From Persicaria tinctoria (lineage: Eukaryota; Streptophyta; Magnoliopsida; Caryophyllales; Polygonaceae): DNA of 64,000 nt. The stretch spans positions 62,135,598-62,199,597 of the forward strand of contig JBANSL010000020.1 in assembly GCA_037127255.1 (NCBI GenBank), in the 5' to 3' direction. Shown piece by piece: positions 21,775 through 32,998 of the stretch. The notes under the pieces are model-generated. The model did no database searches, was not told the origin of the DNA, and worked only from the letters and a program-made list of their open reading frames with translations. Within the stretch, counting starts at the first letter, position 1, and each line of letters begins with the position of its first letter. The position numbers and the translations under genes are program-made.

Positions 21775-24700
21775 ATGATTGCTGAGAAGCCCAGTTGGAT
21801 TAAGCACGAGGGTCTGCAGATCTTCTCTATCGACATTCAGCCTGGCGCTCACAGGTTTGCCACCGGCGGTGGTGACCATAAGGTATCAATTTCTTTCTCC
21901 CCCTCCTCTCAAGTCAGTTGCTGTTAAATTAAGCATCTAATGCTTGTCAATTGTGGGTTCTGTCATGTTTCCCTTGAATTGTGTACCGGGCTTTTCAGTA
22001 CTAGTGGATTTTCTTGGACAATTTCAGTAGTGTTTGCCTTTTGCTTTATTCACTGACTCCTTATGAGAGGATGCACTTGCCGAGTTACAGTGATTTGAGG
22101 AATTCTTCATTCGTTTTGCATTCGATACCGTTAAATTTCTTTGCCGGATGCATTTTGTATTGGAGACTCCACTTATCACAATTGTAGAGATATAACATAA
22201 AGGGCATGGATTATGTAGAGATAATCTCGGGCGAGTGTATTCGGATGTTAATTTATGCTGTTTAAATCGGCAGTGACCCCTTTTTTCTGTCTATGATCTG
22301 TGTGACATTCTGCTAAGAGGTTGATTATTTTCTTGTACATTATCTGTATCAATTCTATGTTTAACAGGCTTGTTTAGACTTTAGAAGATTTGGTCCTTTT
22401 TTGGTACATGATAAATTGACCTTCAGTTGCATATATGCAGGTTAGAATATGGAATATGAAACCTGTGGGAAGAGATTTCGTAAAGGATGATTCCACTCAG
22501 AGGCTTCTTGCTACACTTAGAGATCATTTTGGTTCAGTTAACTGTGTTAGGTGGGCTAAACATGGCCGCTTTGTTGCTTCTGGGTCAGATGACCAGGTGA
22601 TTTTGATTCATGAAAGGAAACCCGGTTCTGGAACCACTGAGTTTGGTAGTGGAGAGCCCCCAGATGTAGAGAATTGGAAAGTTGTCATGACCTTAAGGGG
22701 ACATACTGCTGATGTGGTAATGAAAATCGCTCTCTTTTACAAGTATTTTGTAATGATTATCTCTTGTCTAGCATTATTTTCCTAAATAGCTCATCTTTTG
22801 TTTCCAAAATGTTTTGATTGAAGTAGGTGGATCTCAATTGGTCCCCTGATGATTCAATGCTTGCTAGTGGAAGCTTGGACAATACAGTTCATATCTGGAA
22901 TATGAGCAATGGGATTTGTACTGCAGTACTGAGGGGTCACTCCAGCTTGGTGAAAGGTGTTACTTGGGATCCGATTGGATCATTCATAGCCAGTCAGTCA
23001 GACGATAAGACCGTCATTATATGGCGAACAAGTGATTGGAGTCTTGCCCACAGGACTGAAGGCCACTGGTCGAAATCTGTATGTTCTTCATTGCCATGAA
23101 TATATTTTAAAATCTCCTCCTTGATTCATGGTTTCCAACTAACCATTTTTTTTTTTTGCAGCTGGGGTCAACTTTCTTTAGACGGCTTGGGTGGTCGCCT
23201 TGCGGTCATTTTATAACCACAACACATGGTTTTCAGAAGCCAAGGCATTCTGCCCCTGTACTGGAAAGAGGTGAATGGGCTGCAACATTTGATTTCTTGG
23301 GGCATAATGCTCCAATTATAGTGGTGAAATTCAATCATTCGATGTTCAGAAAACATCCTTCCAACATTCAGGATGGCAAAGGGGCTTCTGCAGGGTGGGC
23401 AAATGGAGCTTCTAAGACCGGAAAAGAATCACAACCATATAATGTGATTGCTATTGGTAGCCAGGACCGGACGATTACAGTTTGGACAACTGCTAGCCCC
23501 CGCCCCCTCTTTGTTGCAAAGCATTTCTTCGCTCAAAGTGTTGTTGATTTGTCATGGTGATTCCCACAGTTGATCTGATTTTGAATCATTTAGTGCAGAT
23601 ACCCTTCCCCCCCCCCCCCCCCCCCCCCCCTCATTAATTTCTTTGCTGTTGTGCAGGAGTCCTGATGGATATTCACTTTTTGCCTGTTCATTGGATGGGA
23701 CTGTGGCCACATTCCATTTTGAAGTAAAAGAAATTGGTCAGAAGTTAGCTGATGATGAGCTCAATGAATTGAAGAAGAGTCGTTATGGTGATGTGAGGGG
23801 GCGCCAAGCAAACATAGCTGAAAGTCCAGCTCAGTTGTTGCTTGAAGCAGCTGCAGCTAAGCAATTGTCGAGCAAAAAGGCAGCATCCGTTGCACAACCA
23901 GATCAATTGGGTGCAAAGTCCTCAACTGATTTAACTGTAGTCAGAAAGGCTCCCGAGTCCCAGGTGGACAATGGGAAGAAGGTTGAAGGAATGGGTGTTG
24001 ATGGGGCTAATAAGGGGGTATCATCTGTCCGAGTTTCTAGCCCTGTTAAGCAGAAAGAGTACGTGCGTCCAGATGGAAGGAGAAGGATTATTCCTGAAGC
24101 AGTTGGGGGTCCTACTCAACAAAATAATGTTGTCACTAATATGACTCAGGTTCGTACTGTTGATAGTTCTGTTAATGGCCAAAATATTAGCAATGCAACT
24201 AGAGATGCTTTTGCTAGGAGAACCTCTGCAGGAGGTTCTGGAGTTTCAGCAAGGGCTACCATTAGTGATAGTTTGGTTATCGAGAAGGTGCCACTTTCTT
24301 CAGGTAAGGATGGAAGTACAATAGTTGAACAGTTGGGTGGTGCAAAAACTTCTGGTGCTCTAGCACCATGTGATAATTCTCTTTCAATAAGGGTCATCGA
24401 TAAGAAAGAGGGAGCAGGTGCTTTACCAGTGTGTTTGGAAGCTCACATGAAGGAGCATGCTGTAAGTGACATTGTTGGATTGGCAAGTACATCTTTGATG
24501 AGGGAGACAGAGGTTGTTTGCACAAGAGGATCACAAACCCTTTGGTCAGACAGGATTTCTGGGAAAGTCTCTGTTCTAGCCGGAAATGCAAATTTTTGGG
24601 CAGTTGGTTGTGAAGATGGCTGTGTACAGGTGCTTGTTTTTAGTTTTTACAATTTTAATAAATAAATCAGTTAAGAAAGAAATGTACACAAATTTCTTAT

Positions 24701-26486
24701 TTTAAAATGTTATCTTACTTTGCTGATTGGCATTCTATTGTTCTGTTTAAAGGTGTATACAAAGTGTGGAAGGCGTTCAATGCCAACAATGATGATGGGT
24801 TCTGCAGCAGTGTTTATTGATTGTGATGAATGTTGGAAGTTGTTGCTTGTCACGAGGAAGGGATTGGTGTATGTATGGGATCTCTTCAACAGGAGTTGTC
24901 TGCTTCATGACTCATTGGCTTCATTAATTACTTTCGGGTCAAACCCATCTGCTAAGGATGCAGGTAGAAAATGCTTCTCCTTTTGAAAGGTTTACTATTT
25001 CGATTAAGAAGAATGCAAGATCTTTGTTTTATGTTGGGTTTATAAGCATTTATTATCTCTTCTTTCGGAGTTTTATTCAGTCCATACAATGATAGATGGC
25101 ACTAACCGGCTACCACCTTTATCTTTCTAGGCACAATCAAAGTCATATCTGCAAAACTATCAAAATCGGGTTCTCCTATAGTTGTTTTGGCTACTCGCCA
25201 TGCCTTCCTGTTTGATATGAGCCTCAAATGTTGGCTGAGGGTAGCTGATGATTGCTTCCCTGCATCAAATTTCGCAAGCTCCTGGAATCTGGGTTCTACT
25301 CAGAATGGAGAGCTGGGTGCACTTCAGGTGGATGTCAGGAAATTTCTGGCCAGAAAGCCTGGATGGACAAGGTACCCTTTCACTCTTTTGAGTTTGAAGT
25401 CTAGTGGTTTTGTCATTCATTCGCTAGTTGCTTCGAGTAATTAACCTCGAGTTTGTCTGCCTTTTTAGGGTAACTGATGATGGCATGCAAACTCGTGCTC
25501 ACTTGGAAACTCAGCTAGCATCAGCTTTAGCTTTGCAGTCGCCCAACGAATATCGCCAGTGTCTTCTTTCATACGTCCGGTTCTTAGCCAGGTTAACCCT
25601 TTCTCAATCAGTGCTAAAAAGTACTTTCTTGATCTGTTTGTATTTTTTACCCCATTTTCATCATGGATGCCCATCACCATGATTATTGATTGGTTTAGTG
25701 CCTGATTTGAAGTTCATTGTTGTGGTATTTTAATTACAGAGAAGCAGATGAATCGCGATTACGTGAAGTATGTGAGGGCTTTCTCGGACCACCTGCTGGT
25801 ATGGCTGAAGCTGGTTCATCAGAAGATCCAAAGAACCTCAGTTGGGATCCTTGTGTTCTCGTAAGGCCCTCTCCATTTTCTAGATGCCTTTGTGGTGAAA
25901 ACCTTGTTGTCTTATGGCCTCAATTTTGGATGTGATTGTGGATTTACGATGTTCATCCATGGCGGCTTATTGTTTGCAGGGAATGAAGAAGCACAAGCTC
26001 CTAAAAGAAGATATCCTTCCATCAATGGCCTCAAACAGGAAAGTACAGCGGCTGCTCAACGAGTTCATGGATCTTCTATCAGAATATGAAACCACCGAAA
26101 CTAATGTACCTCACGACTCCCCTCAGCCAGCAGCAATTCCTTCCCTGATCGACAAGGATCAGACGAACACAGTTGAGCCATCCGGAGAAACTGATCAAGT
26201 GCATAATACTGACCCGGATCAAGTCATGAATCAGTTGGAGGTACCCGACTCGCAAGAAAACGATCAAAATGACGAGATTTCATCAGAAGCCCAAGATCAG
26301 CCTAGCCCTGCCCAGGATGTGAAGGATCTCGCTCCTGTTGATTCAACCCCACCGGTAACAGAACAAGCAAACCCTTCACCACCTGATCAGATGGAGCTCG
26401 ACGCACCAAGGCCGGACGATGTGGTGGTGGTGGCTCTCCCAGCGGAACCCGGGTCTTCCCAGACGACAAACGCACAACCAAGCTGA
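21775..26486 (+). CDS. HIRA: Histone H3.3 chaperone HIRA
   Basis: Ten coding exons: 21775-21882, 22441-22716, 22827-23078, 23162-23556, 23657-24629, 24753-24963, 25131-25371, 25469-25591, 25740-25860 and 25980-26486. All have GT-AG junctions and compatible phases and give about 1068 residues, close to plant HIRA. The start [13 protein letters not shown] and [10 protein letters not shown] is the family N-terminus. Exons 1-5 encode a WD40 propeller ([45 protein letters not shown]). Near residue 475-490 lies [15 protein letters not shown], the HIRA B motif that contacts ASF1. Exons 5-9 hold the conserved C-terminal HIRA domain used for UBN/CABIN1 complex assembly. The tail after about residue 945 is Pro/Asp/Gln-rich. 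HIRA deposits H3.3 independently of replication. No disruption is seen, so the gene should be functional. Confidence 0.96.
23607..23630. repeat. Poly(C) run in HIRA intron 4
   Basis: Twenty-four consecutive C residues lie 26 bp upstream of the exon 5 acceptor. The length may be affected by sequencing error. Confidence 0.9.
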
Positions 26487-26967
26487 CGTGTATATACCGT
26501 CTCAGCAGCAGATAATCTTATGCAGTTTCTTTGTGTTAACCGAGTTATGGATCTGTAGGAAATCGCTTATTTAACCTTGCATTGATTCAACGGTAGACTC
26601 GAATCGCTGTAGTTGTAGAGCTGAGCCTTTGTAAGTTAGTTTTGATAGATGTGTTTGTAGAGTAAGATCCGAAACTATAAAAAGCCTAAACTCCTGAAAC
26701 CATCATCTTATGGTTATATGTTGAATGATTTTTCATTGACACATTTCTTAATTTTTGCAGGCAAAAATCAGAATGAAAACCAAAATCCAGTTTATTGCTG
26801 TCATATGAATAATTGAATACTTTACAAATGCAAATTTCATTGAAAAACACACATTGTGATGCAGAGTCAGTCTCAAGTTGAACTTCTTCGATTTGATTCA
26901 AATTCAACCGATTTGATTCGAAATTTGACAAAGCACTGAGATTGAGGGCAAAAAATTGGCGGGATTG
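26487..26967. other. HIRA-PPR intergenic region
   Basis: 480 bp holding the HIRA 3' UTR and the PPR 5' region. The PPR promoter must lie in or near this interval. No bounded element is seen. Confidence 0.6.
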
Positions 26968-29900
26968 ATGGTGCCGATTGCAACGAGTCTATGGGGTTCT
27001 TTTTCGTATCGCCTCCTCTTTCATCACCATGGAAAATCCTCTTTCCGATTTCGTCAGGTGCCAATTGCAACGAGTCTATGCTTGAATCTGGCAAGGAGTT
27101 TGAATTCATCTACTCTGGTAAGCGCGGCTCTTTCGAACTCCTCAATTGAAGCATGGAATGAAAGCAATTACCCAGAGGATGCGATTCGCCCCAATTACCA
27201 GACCTTTCAATGGCTGCTGGACGGTTGCTTGAGTTCCGGTTCTGGTTCATTAACTGATGCTCAAAGGCTTCATGGATTCATTTTGAAGTCCGGCTTCATC
27301 CAGGAACAGGAGCTGTGCAGCTCGCTTATTGCTGTATATGTTGCCGGTTGCCGTTTCCGTGATGCAGACAAGGTGTTTGATGAATTGCTTCTTAATGGTT
27401 TTGTCTTGCCAGTGTCTATATGGAACAAAGTAATTGCTTGCTATGCGGCTAAGAAGCTGAGTGTGAAGGCTTTGTGCCTGCTGTCACGGATGGTGAGTGA
27501 AGATACCCGGCCGGATGACACTACATTTGCCAATGTGTTAAAGGGCTGTGGAGGAAATGAAGCAAAAAGAGTTGGTTTGGGATGTGTGAAGCAGATTCAT
27601 TCGAAAATCATTAGATGCGGTTTCGATGATAACCATGTCGTGTGTAACCCGCTGATTGACTTGTATGCGAAGAACGGATTAATAGGCTATGCGGAATTCG
27701 TTTTCCATCGGCTATGTTCGAGAGATAGTGCAACTTGGGTGGCTATGATATCCGGCCTGTCTCAAAACGGATGCGAGGAGCAGTCAATTCTCTTGTTCTG
27801 TAATGAGATGCACGGCGAAGGCATCACTCCAACACCATATGTGTTATCGAGTATTATAAGTTCTTGTAGCAAGATTGGGTTATTCGAGCTGGGAATGGAG
27901 CTTCATGCCCTCACCTTCAAATGGGGTTTATCTTCTGAGATTTTTGTTTGCAATGCTCTCGTCTCACTGTACTGCCGCTGTGAGGACTTCATATCAGTCG
28001 AAAGCCTCTTTAGGAGAATGCAATACAAAGACGGAGTCTCGTATAATTCACTCATCTCAGGACTAGCACAGCATGGATTCAGCGACAGATCTTTCGAAAT
28101 GTTCAAAGAGATGCAAAGAGATCACTTTATGCCAGATTGTGTTACAGTGGCCAGCCTGTTGAGTGCTTGTGCAACCGGTGGAGCCTTCCGTAAGGGAGTA
28201 CAGCTACACTCGTATGCACTGAAATCAGGAATCAGTTCGGATATGATCATCGAAGGGTCTCTCCTTGACCTCTATGTTAAATGCTCTGATGTGGAAACCG
28301 CCCACAATTACTTCCTCACAACGACGACTAAAAATGTTGTCCTATGGAATGTAATGCTGGTTGCTTATGGGCTGATTGGCAACATCAGTCAATCTTGCGA
28401 AATATTTACACAGATGCAGATGGAAGGCTTGGAACCGAATCAGTATACATATCCAAGTATACTAAGAACCTGCACTCAAGTTGGAGCTCAGGATACCGGA
28501 GAACAAATCCATGGCCAAGCCATAAAGACGGGTTTTCAGTTTAATGTATATGTTTGCAGTGTGCTGATAGACATGTATGCTAAGCAGGGAAACCTGCAAG
28601 CGGCTGAAAAGATTTTCAGGAGGCTTCAGGAAGACGATGTCGTCTCATGGACTGCTATGATTGCAGGGTACACACAGCTGGGTATGCACGCTGAAGCGCT
28701 TGAGCTTTTCAAAGAGATGCAAAACCAAAGAGTTCAGTCAGACAGCATAGGATTTGCAAGTGCAATCACTGCCTGCAGCGGTATTCAATCGCTCCAGGAA
28801 GGTCGGCAAATCCATGCTCAATCACATGTCTTTGGTTTCTCTGCAGATCTTTCAATTGGGAATGCTCTAGTGAGTCTCTACTCCAAATGTGGGAAGGTTG
28901 AGGACGCCTACCGTGCATTCCGAAGGATTGATGTTAAGGATACTATATCTTGGAACGCTTTGATTTCAGGGCTTGCTCAAAGTGGTCACTATGGAGAAGC
29001 TCTGAAGGTGTTTGCTGAAATGAATCAAGCAGGCGTAGAAGCGAATGTGTTCACCTATGGCTCGACAATCAGTGCCGCTGCCAATACAGCAAATGTGAAA
29101 CAAGGGAAGCAGGTCCACGCAAAACTGCTAAAAACAGGACTCAATCTTGAAACCGAGGCTTCGAATGCCTTGATAACACTCTATGCTAAGTGTGGGAGTA
29201 TTCATGATGCAGTGAAGGAATTCGGTGAAACGAGTAACAGAAATGAAGTCACATGGAATGCTATGATTACCGGATATTCTCAACACGGCTATGGAAGGGA
29301 AGCATTGGAGCTCTTTGAGGCGATGAAGCGAATGAATTTGACACCAAACCACATCACATTCATAGGTATTCTGTCAGCCTGCAGCCATGTGGGATTGGTG
29401 GATCAGGGCCTTTGCTACTTCAACTCAATCAGCGAAGATCACGGTCTAGAACCTAAACCCGAGCACTATATATGCGTTGTGGATATGCTTGGACGGGCAG
29501 GCTTGCTGGACCGAGCCAAGAAATTCATAGCAGACATGCCTATTGAGCCAGACGCGATGATCTGGAGGACGCTCTTGAGTGCCTGCATTCTCCACAAGAA
29601 CACTGAAATCGGAGAATTGGCAGCTCATCATCTTATGGAGCTGGAGCCAGAAGACTCTGCGACATACGCTCTTATATCCAACATGTACGAAGTCAATCAG
29701 ATGTGGGGCGATAGGGATATGGCGAGGCAGCTGATGAGAAACCGCGGGGTGAAGAAGGAGCCTGGCCAGAGCTGGATTGAAGTCAGGAACTCGATTCATT
29801 CATTCTTTGCTGGCGACAATCTTCATCCGTTATCAGACAGCATACATGCTTACTTAGAGGAGTTGAACAAATCCGCAGCAGAAATTGGGTATGTTAAAGG

Positions 29901-30126
29901 CGATGTGTTACATGTTCATAGCGAGAAGCTCGCAATTACATTCGGATTACTTGCACTACCTAGTACGATTCCTGTTTGCGTGATGAAGAATCTCCGTGTC
30001 TGCAAGGACTGCCATAGCTGGATCAAGAGTGTCAGCATGGTTTCGAATCGGGTCATTGTTGTAAGAGATGCATACCGCTTTCATCACTTTGAAAGCGGAG
30101 TTTGCTCGTGTAGAGACTACTGGTAG
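26968..30126 (+). CDS. Pentatricopeptide repeat protein, PLS-E-DYW class
   Basis: Intronless, 1052 residues from ATG 26968; the TTG upstream at 26956 is not a plausible start. A Ser/Arg-rich N-terminus suggests organelle targeting. It is followed by a long tandem array of P, L and S motifs (for example WNAMITGYSQHGYGREALEL and FTYGSTISAAANTANVKQGK), then E/E+ motifs and a C-terminal DYW domain ending CSCRDYW. The HSEKLA zinc-binding and catalytic HxE motif (about residue 984) and the CKDCH motif (about 1012) are present. The closest family member I recall is the Arabidopsis At4g13650 type, about 1064 residues. Such proteins direct C-to-U RNA editing in chloroplasts or mitochondria. The segment between GYV and HSEK is roughly 15 residues shorter than usual in DYW domains. 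The target RNA cannot be inferred. Confidence 0.95.
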   Translation: MVPIATSLWGSFSYRLLFHHHGKSSFRFRQVPIATSLCLNLARSLNSSTLVSAALSNSSIEAWNESNYPEDAIRPNYQTFQWLLDGCLSSGSGSLTDAQRLHGFILKSGFIQEQELCSSLIAVYVAGCRFRDADKVFDELLLNGFVLPVSIWNKVIACYAAKKLSVKALCLLSRMVSEDTRPDDTTFANVLKGCGGNEAKRVGLGCVKQIHSKIIRCGFDDNHVVCNPLIDLYAKNGLIGYAEFVFHRLCSRDSATWVAMISGLSQNGCEEQSILLFCNEMHGEGITPTPYVLSSIISSCSKIGLFELGMELHALTFKWGLSSEIFVCNALVSLYCRCEDFISVESLFRRMQYKDGVSYNSLISGLAQHGFSDRSFEMFKEMQRDHFMPDCVTVASLLSACATGGAFRKGVQLHSYALKSGISSDMIIEGSLLDLYVKCSDVETAHNYFLTTTTKNVVLWNVMLVAYGLIGNISQSCEIFTQMQMEGLEPNQYTYPSILRTCTQVGAQDTGEQIHGQAIKTGFQFNVYVCSVLIDMYAKQGNLQAAEKIFRRLQEDDVVSWTAMIAGYTQLGMHAEALELFKEMQNQRVQSDSIGFASAITACSGIQSLQEGRQIHAQSHVFGFSADLSIGNALVSLYSKCGKVEDAYRAFRRIDVKDTISWNALISGLAQSGHYGEALKVFAEMNQAGVEANVFTYGSTISAAANTANVKQGKQVHAKLLKTGLNLETEASNALITLYAKCGSIHDAVKEFGETSNRNEVTWNAMITGYSQHGYGREALELFEAMKRMNLTPNHITFIGILSACSHVGLVDQGLCYFNSISEDHGLEPKPEHYICVVDMLGRAGLLDRAKKFIADMPIEPDAMIWRTLLSACILHKNTEIGELAAHHLMELEPEDSATYALISNMYEVNQMWGDRDMARQLMRNRGVKKEPGQSWIEVRNSIHSFFAGDNLHPLSDSIHAYLEELNKSAAEIGYVKGDVLHVHSEKLAITFGLLALPSTIPVCVMKNLRVCKDCHSWIKSVSMVSNRVIVVRDAYRFHHFESGVCSCRDYW

Positions 30127-30224
30127 ACAAATAAAAAATGTGAGGATGTAAGGTTGTTTCTTCCCCTTACTCTCTTGATTTGATTGAGATCTAACTTCCA
30201 TTTGAATTGTCCTCACTTGCAGCC

Positions 30225-30775
30225 TCAAAACGTATATTGTCAGTGTCGTCTTTCATACGTATTGATCTTGCCATCTTGGCCAGGTTAGCTGTCTTCCGAA
30301 ATTTGACCACATTTGGCCTAATCTTATCCTGGACTGACTGTCTCCATGGTTGCTATGGTATAGTTCCGTATTTGGTCGTAATTCGATTGTAGAAGATGAA
30401 GACGAATCTCGATTACGTGAAGTGTGTGAAGGCTTTCTGGGACCTGGCTTCGGATCCGTTCTCGTGGTTCTCTAAGGCCCTCTTCGTGTTCTAGACCGTT
30501 GTCGTATTTTCATATTGCCATGTTATTATCTCATTTTGAAATCTTGATGTTGTGTTGTTTTCAGGGGTGGCTCGTGCTTAATACGAGCTCACAGGGACGG
30601 AACCAGGAATTGAAGCTTGTATAGTGTGTAAGGAGGGTATGCTAAATTTCCCTACCTATTTTTTAAAATTTATTTAAAAAAAAATGGGATGGGTTGGAGC
30701 AAAACCGAGCTTGCCCGGTGTCCGTGTCTGCTCGTGGCTCTTCCGACAGAATATGAATTCACTGAATCTAAGGTT
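30225..30775 (+). pseudogene. Partial duplicate of HIRA exons 8-10
   Basis: CAGTGTCGTCTTTCATACGT (30241-30260) then CCAGGTTAGC matches the end of HIRA exon 8 and its donor. Bases 30394-30482 (CGATTACGTGAAGTGTGTGA, GGCTTTCTGGGACC, then TCTCTAAGGCCCTC) match exon 9 and its donor. An ACAGAATATGAATTCAC segment near 30747 resembles exon 10. The exon 9 donor is TCTAAGG instead of CGTAAGG, and much sequence between the matches is deleted or replaced. An unrelated repeat-like segment (30590-30730) interrupts it. It is non-functional and lies downstream of the PPR gene, so the duplication spans or bypassed that gene. Confidence 0.8.
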
Positions 30776-31600
30776 TTGTTTGGCGGTAGATAGTGTTTTT
30801 GTAGATTAAGGGGATTTTGGTAGATTTTAAGAGATGAAGATTATTTTTGTAGATTAATGAGATTTTGTGAATTGAGATTATTTATGACGGAAATCTCCAA
30901 AAGTGTTTGGTGGGTAAAAGATTGTGGCATATTTCAAAGGTTGAAAATGACTATTGTGCCACTAAAATTAAACCCCGTTATCTTTCTCCTGCCCCCTCCC
31001 TCGTGACCCTGTTGCTCCACTCTCCCATCCTCAACCACCGACAACCATACCTGGCACTTACCGCTCAACAGCACTAGTTGGAGGAGCTGACGAGTTGTTG
31101 TCCACCGACGGAAGGGAGGCTCTCGTTTCCCATTGTTAGGGTTCCAAGATCTGAAAAAATCGGAGAGCGTAGCCCGTCATCGACTCCGGGGAGTTGTTGT
31201 CCAACGCCTGCCTCAGATCCCCACCCCCCCTGTCGACGAGAAGAGATGAGAGGAGAGATGAGAAGCTTACGTTGGTATTAGCGAGGGTGATTCCCCATGT
31301 TTCGGACCTTATAACAAAAAAAAACAAAAATAAATTCGATACAATTCCCCTTAAACTTGTGTTTTTTTTTAAAAAAGTTTTTAAAATGGATGTTTCCACC
31401 AAAAAGTTTTTGGTGGGAAACAAATCCGATATTTGGTGACCAGCAAAAGCAATATTGGGTTGCTTAGTTTCGTTATACACGTTGGTAGGAAACAGGTAGG
31501 CCGGTGGAGTCGGGGGTTTTCGGTAAGGACACAATTTATTTTTATTTTTCACATGTCTAATTTCAGGCACAAATTTTAACAGAATTTTTTAAAAAAAAAT
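30776..31600. other. MITE-like and GC-rich non-coding DNA
   Basis: TTTTGTTTGGCGGTAGATAG near 30774 and GGTGGGAAACAAATCC near 31412 resemble ends of a MITE with captured GC-rich sequence (30980-31280) between. No target duplication could be fixed and no gene is recognisable. Confidence 0.3.
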
Positions 31601-31911
31601 GTCTAAAATTGTATTTTAGACGCGATTCAAATCAATCTAATTATAGGAAGTTAGGATTTAGGAACCCTAAATGAAAGGCAATATACACCCTAATTAAGGA
31701 CAAAAACTTTCCCTTACCCTACAGAAATTTATCGACTCTATAAAAATTATTAAAAAATAACTAAAATAATTTAAATCTAAACTATTTATTTAGATTTGAG
31801 TAGTTAAGATTTAATCAACTCTACATAGAGTTATTTTGCTAACTCCATGGGATCTAAAGTGTACAAATTGTACAATGTTAATATTTATATGTAAAATAAT
31901 GTAGATAATTA

Positions 31912-32641
31912 CTCCCTCGTTCCTTCTTATTTAAGCTTTTTAAATTATGCCGGTTTTTTTAGAAATATAAAAATTATATAAAATATTAATTTTTTATTCA
32001 ATCTTTTTAATAATATTATAATTATCACAAATAAGTATTAGATTATAAAAAAAAAATTAAAAAAATAAACACTTTATATTGTTTTTATCACCTTAAAAAA
32101 AGATAAAGATGGATAAAGAGTAAAAAGTTAACGGTTCTGTTATTTGCATGGTGTACATCTCGCCATCAGCACGGTGCCGCGATGCCGAGTTCCCAAGTCG
32201 TCACAGAAGAAGCCGGTTCCGAACTCCCAAGTCGGCATATTGGATGCCAAATTCCCAAGGCGAGTCACGTCACGTCTGAGCCGATGCCGGATCACGGACT
32301 CGGCAGTGTCCCATCGGTAGCTTTGCAGGGAATCTTCAGCTTTTCATGGAAGTCTGCAGGTTTCCGTCCCATCGGCACTGATGCCGCTGCCGAAGTCCCA
32401 GGTCGGCATAGCCCTCGATGATGGTGGCAGCCTGACCCGCCCTCACTTTGCACTACACACACCCTCACACACTACTGCCGACCTGGAGCTTCGGATTCGC
32501 CATCCAGACTTGCTGACTTGGGCACTCGGGTTCGGCAACATGTCTGCCGATCCAGAAACTCGACATCGGCACCGTGCCGATGGCGAGATGTCACCGTGCC
32601 GATAACAAAAAGGAAAGTTAATTAATAAGGAAGGGAGGGAG
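31912..32641. mobile_element. Stowaway MITE split by a later insertion
   Basis: TA at 31910-31911 and 32642-32643. Ends are CTCCCTCGTTCCTTCTTATT and, in reverse, CTCCCTCCCTTCCTTATTAA. The expected interior foldback is interrupted at about 32139-32606 by a GC-rich element. Confidence 0.7.
32139..32606. mobile_element. GC-rich inverted-repeat element nested in the Stowaway
   Basis: The left end GTTATTTGCATGGTG(T) and the right end in reverse GTTATCGGCACGGTG both run on into ACATCTCGCCATCRGCACGG. This gives about 45 bp of terminal inverted repeat at roughly 85% identity. The interior is unusually GC-rich, with many GCCGA/TCGGC words. No target duplication was identified, so the superfamily is unknown. 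Plus-strand ORFs at 32182-32605 are not recognisable. Confidence 0.55.
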
Positions 32642-32730
32642 TAACAGTAATGATTTGGTTACTTTACAAACTGAAATTAAAAATGTTTCCCCTAGTATTG
32701 ACAGTTTCCAATTTATTGTTTCACTTGATT

Positions 32731-32984
32731 ATAATTTTTTTTATTTTTTTTTTTGAACTGGAAAGAAACATTGGTACTCGAGGGACTAAAAAATTGGTAA
32801 CCGGAAGGAACAACACAGAGACAACAACAAACCGACCAAATAAAAAAGAAACAAACAAAAGTGGACAAAGGACGGCGCAGAGATCAGACGCAGAGTGTGA
32901 AAGCAAAAGATCGCATGAGCTCAGCTGTGAAAGTCATAGAGAGGAGAGGTGACACAGACAAATACCCGAGAAACACCACTAGAG
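32731..32984 (-). mobile_element. 5'-truncated LINE 3' end, 254 bp
   Basis: A perfect 14-bp duplication TGTTTCACTTGATT flanks it (32717-32730 and 32985-32998). The minus-strand poly(A) tail is the T-rich run at 32737-32753. No A or B box is seen, so it is a LINE tail rather than a tRNA SINE. Its 3' end differs from the stem-loop family at 10.5 and 51.1 kb. Confidence 0.8.
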
Positions 32985-32998
32985 TGTTTCACTTGATT

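Noticed and set aside
26956..26967. Start of the PPR protein at 26956
   Set aside because: That codon is TTG. The first ATG in frame is at 26968 and is used here.
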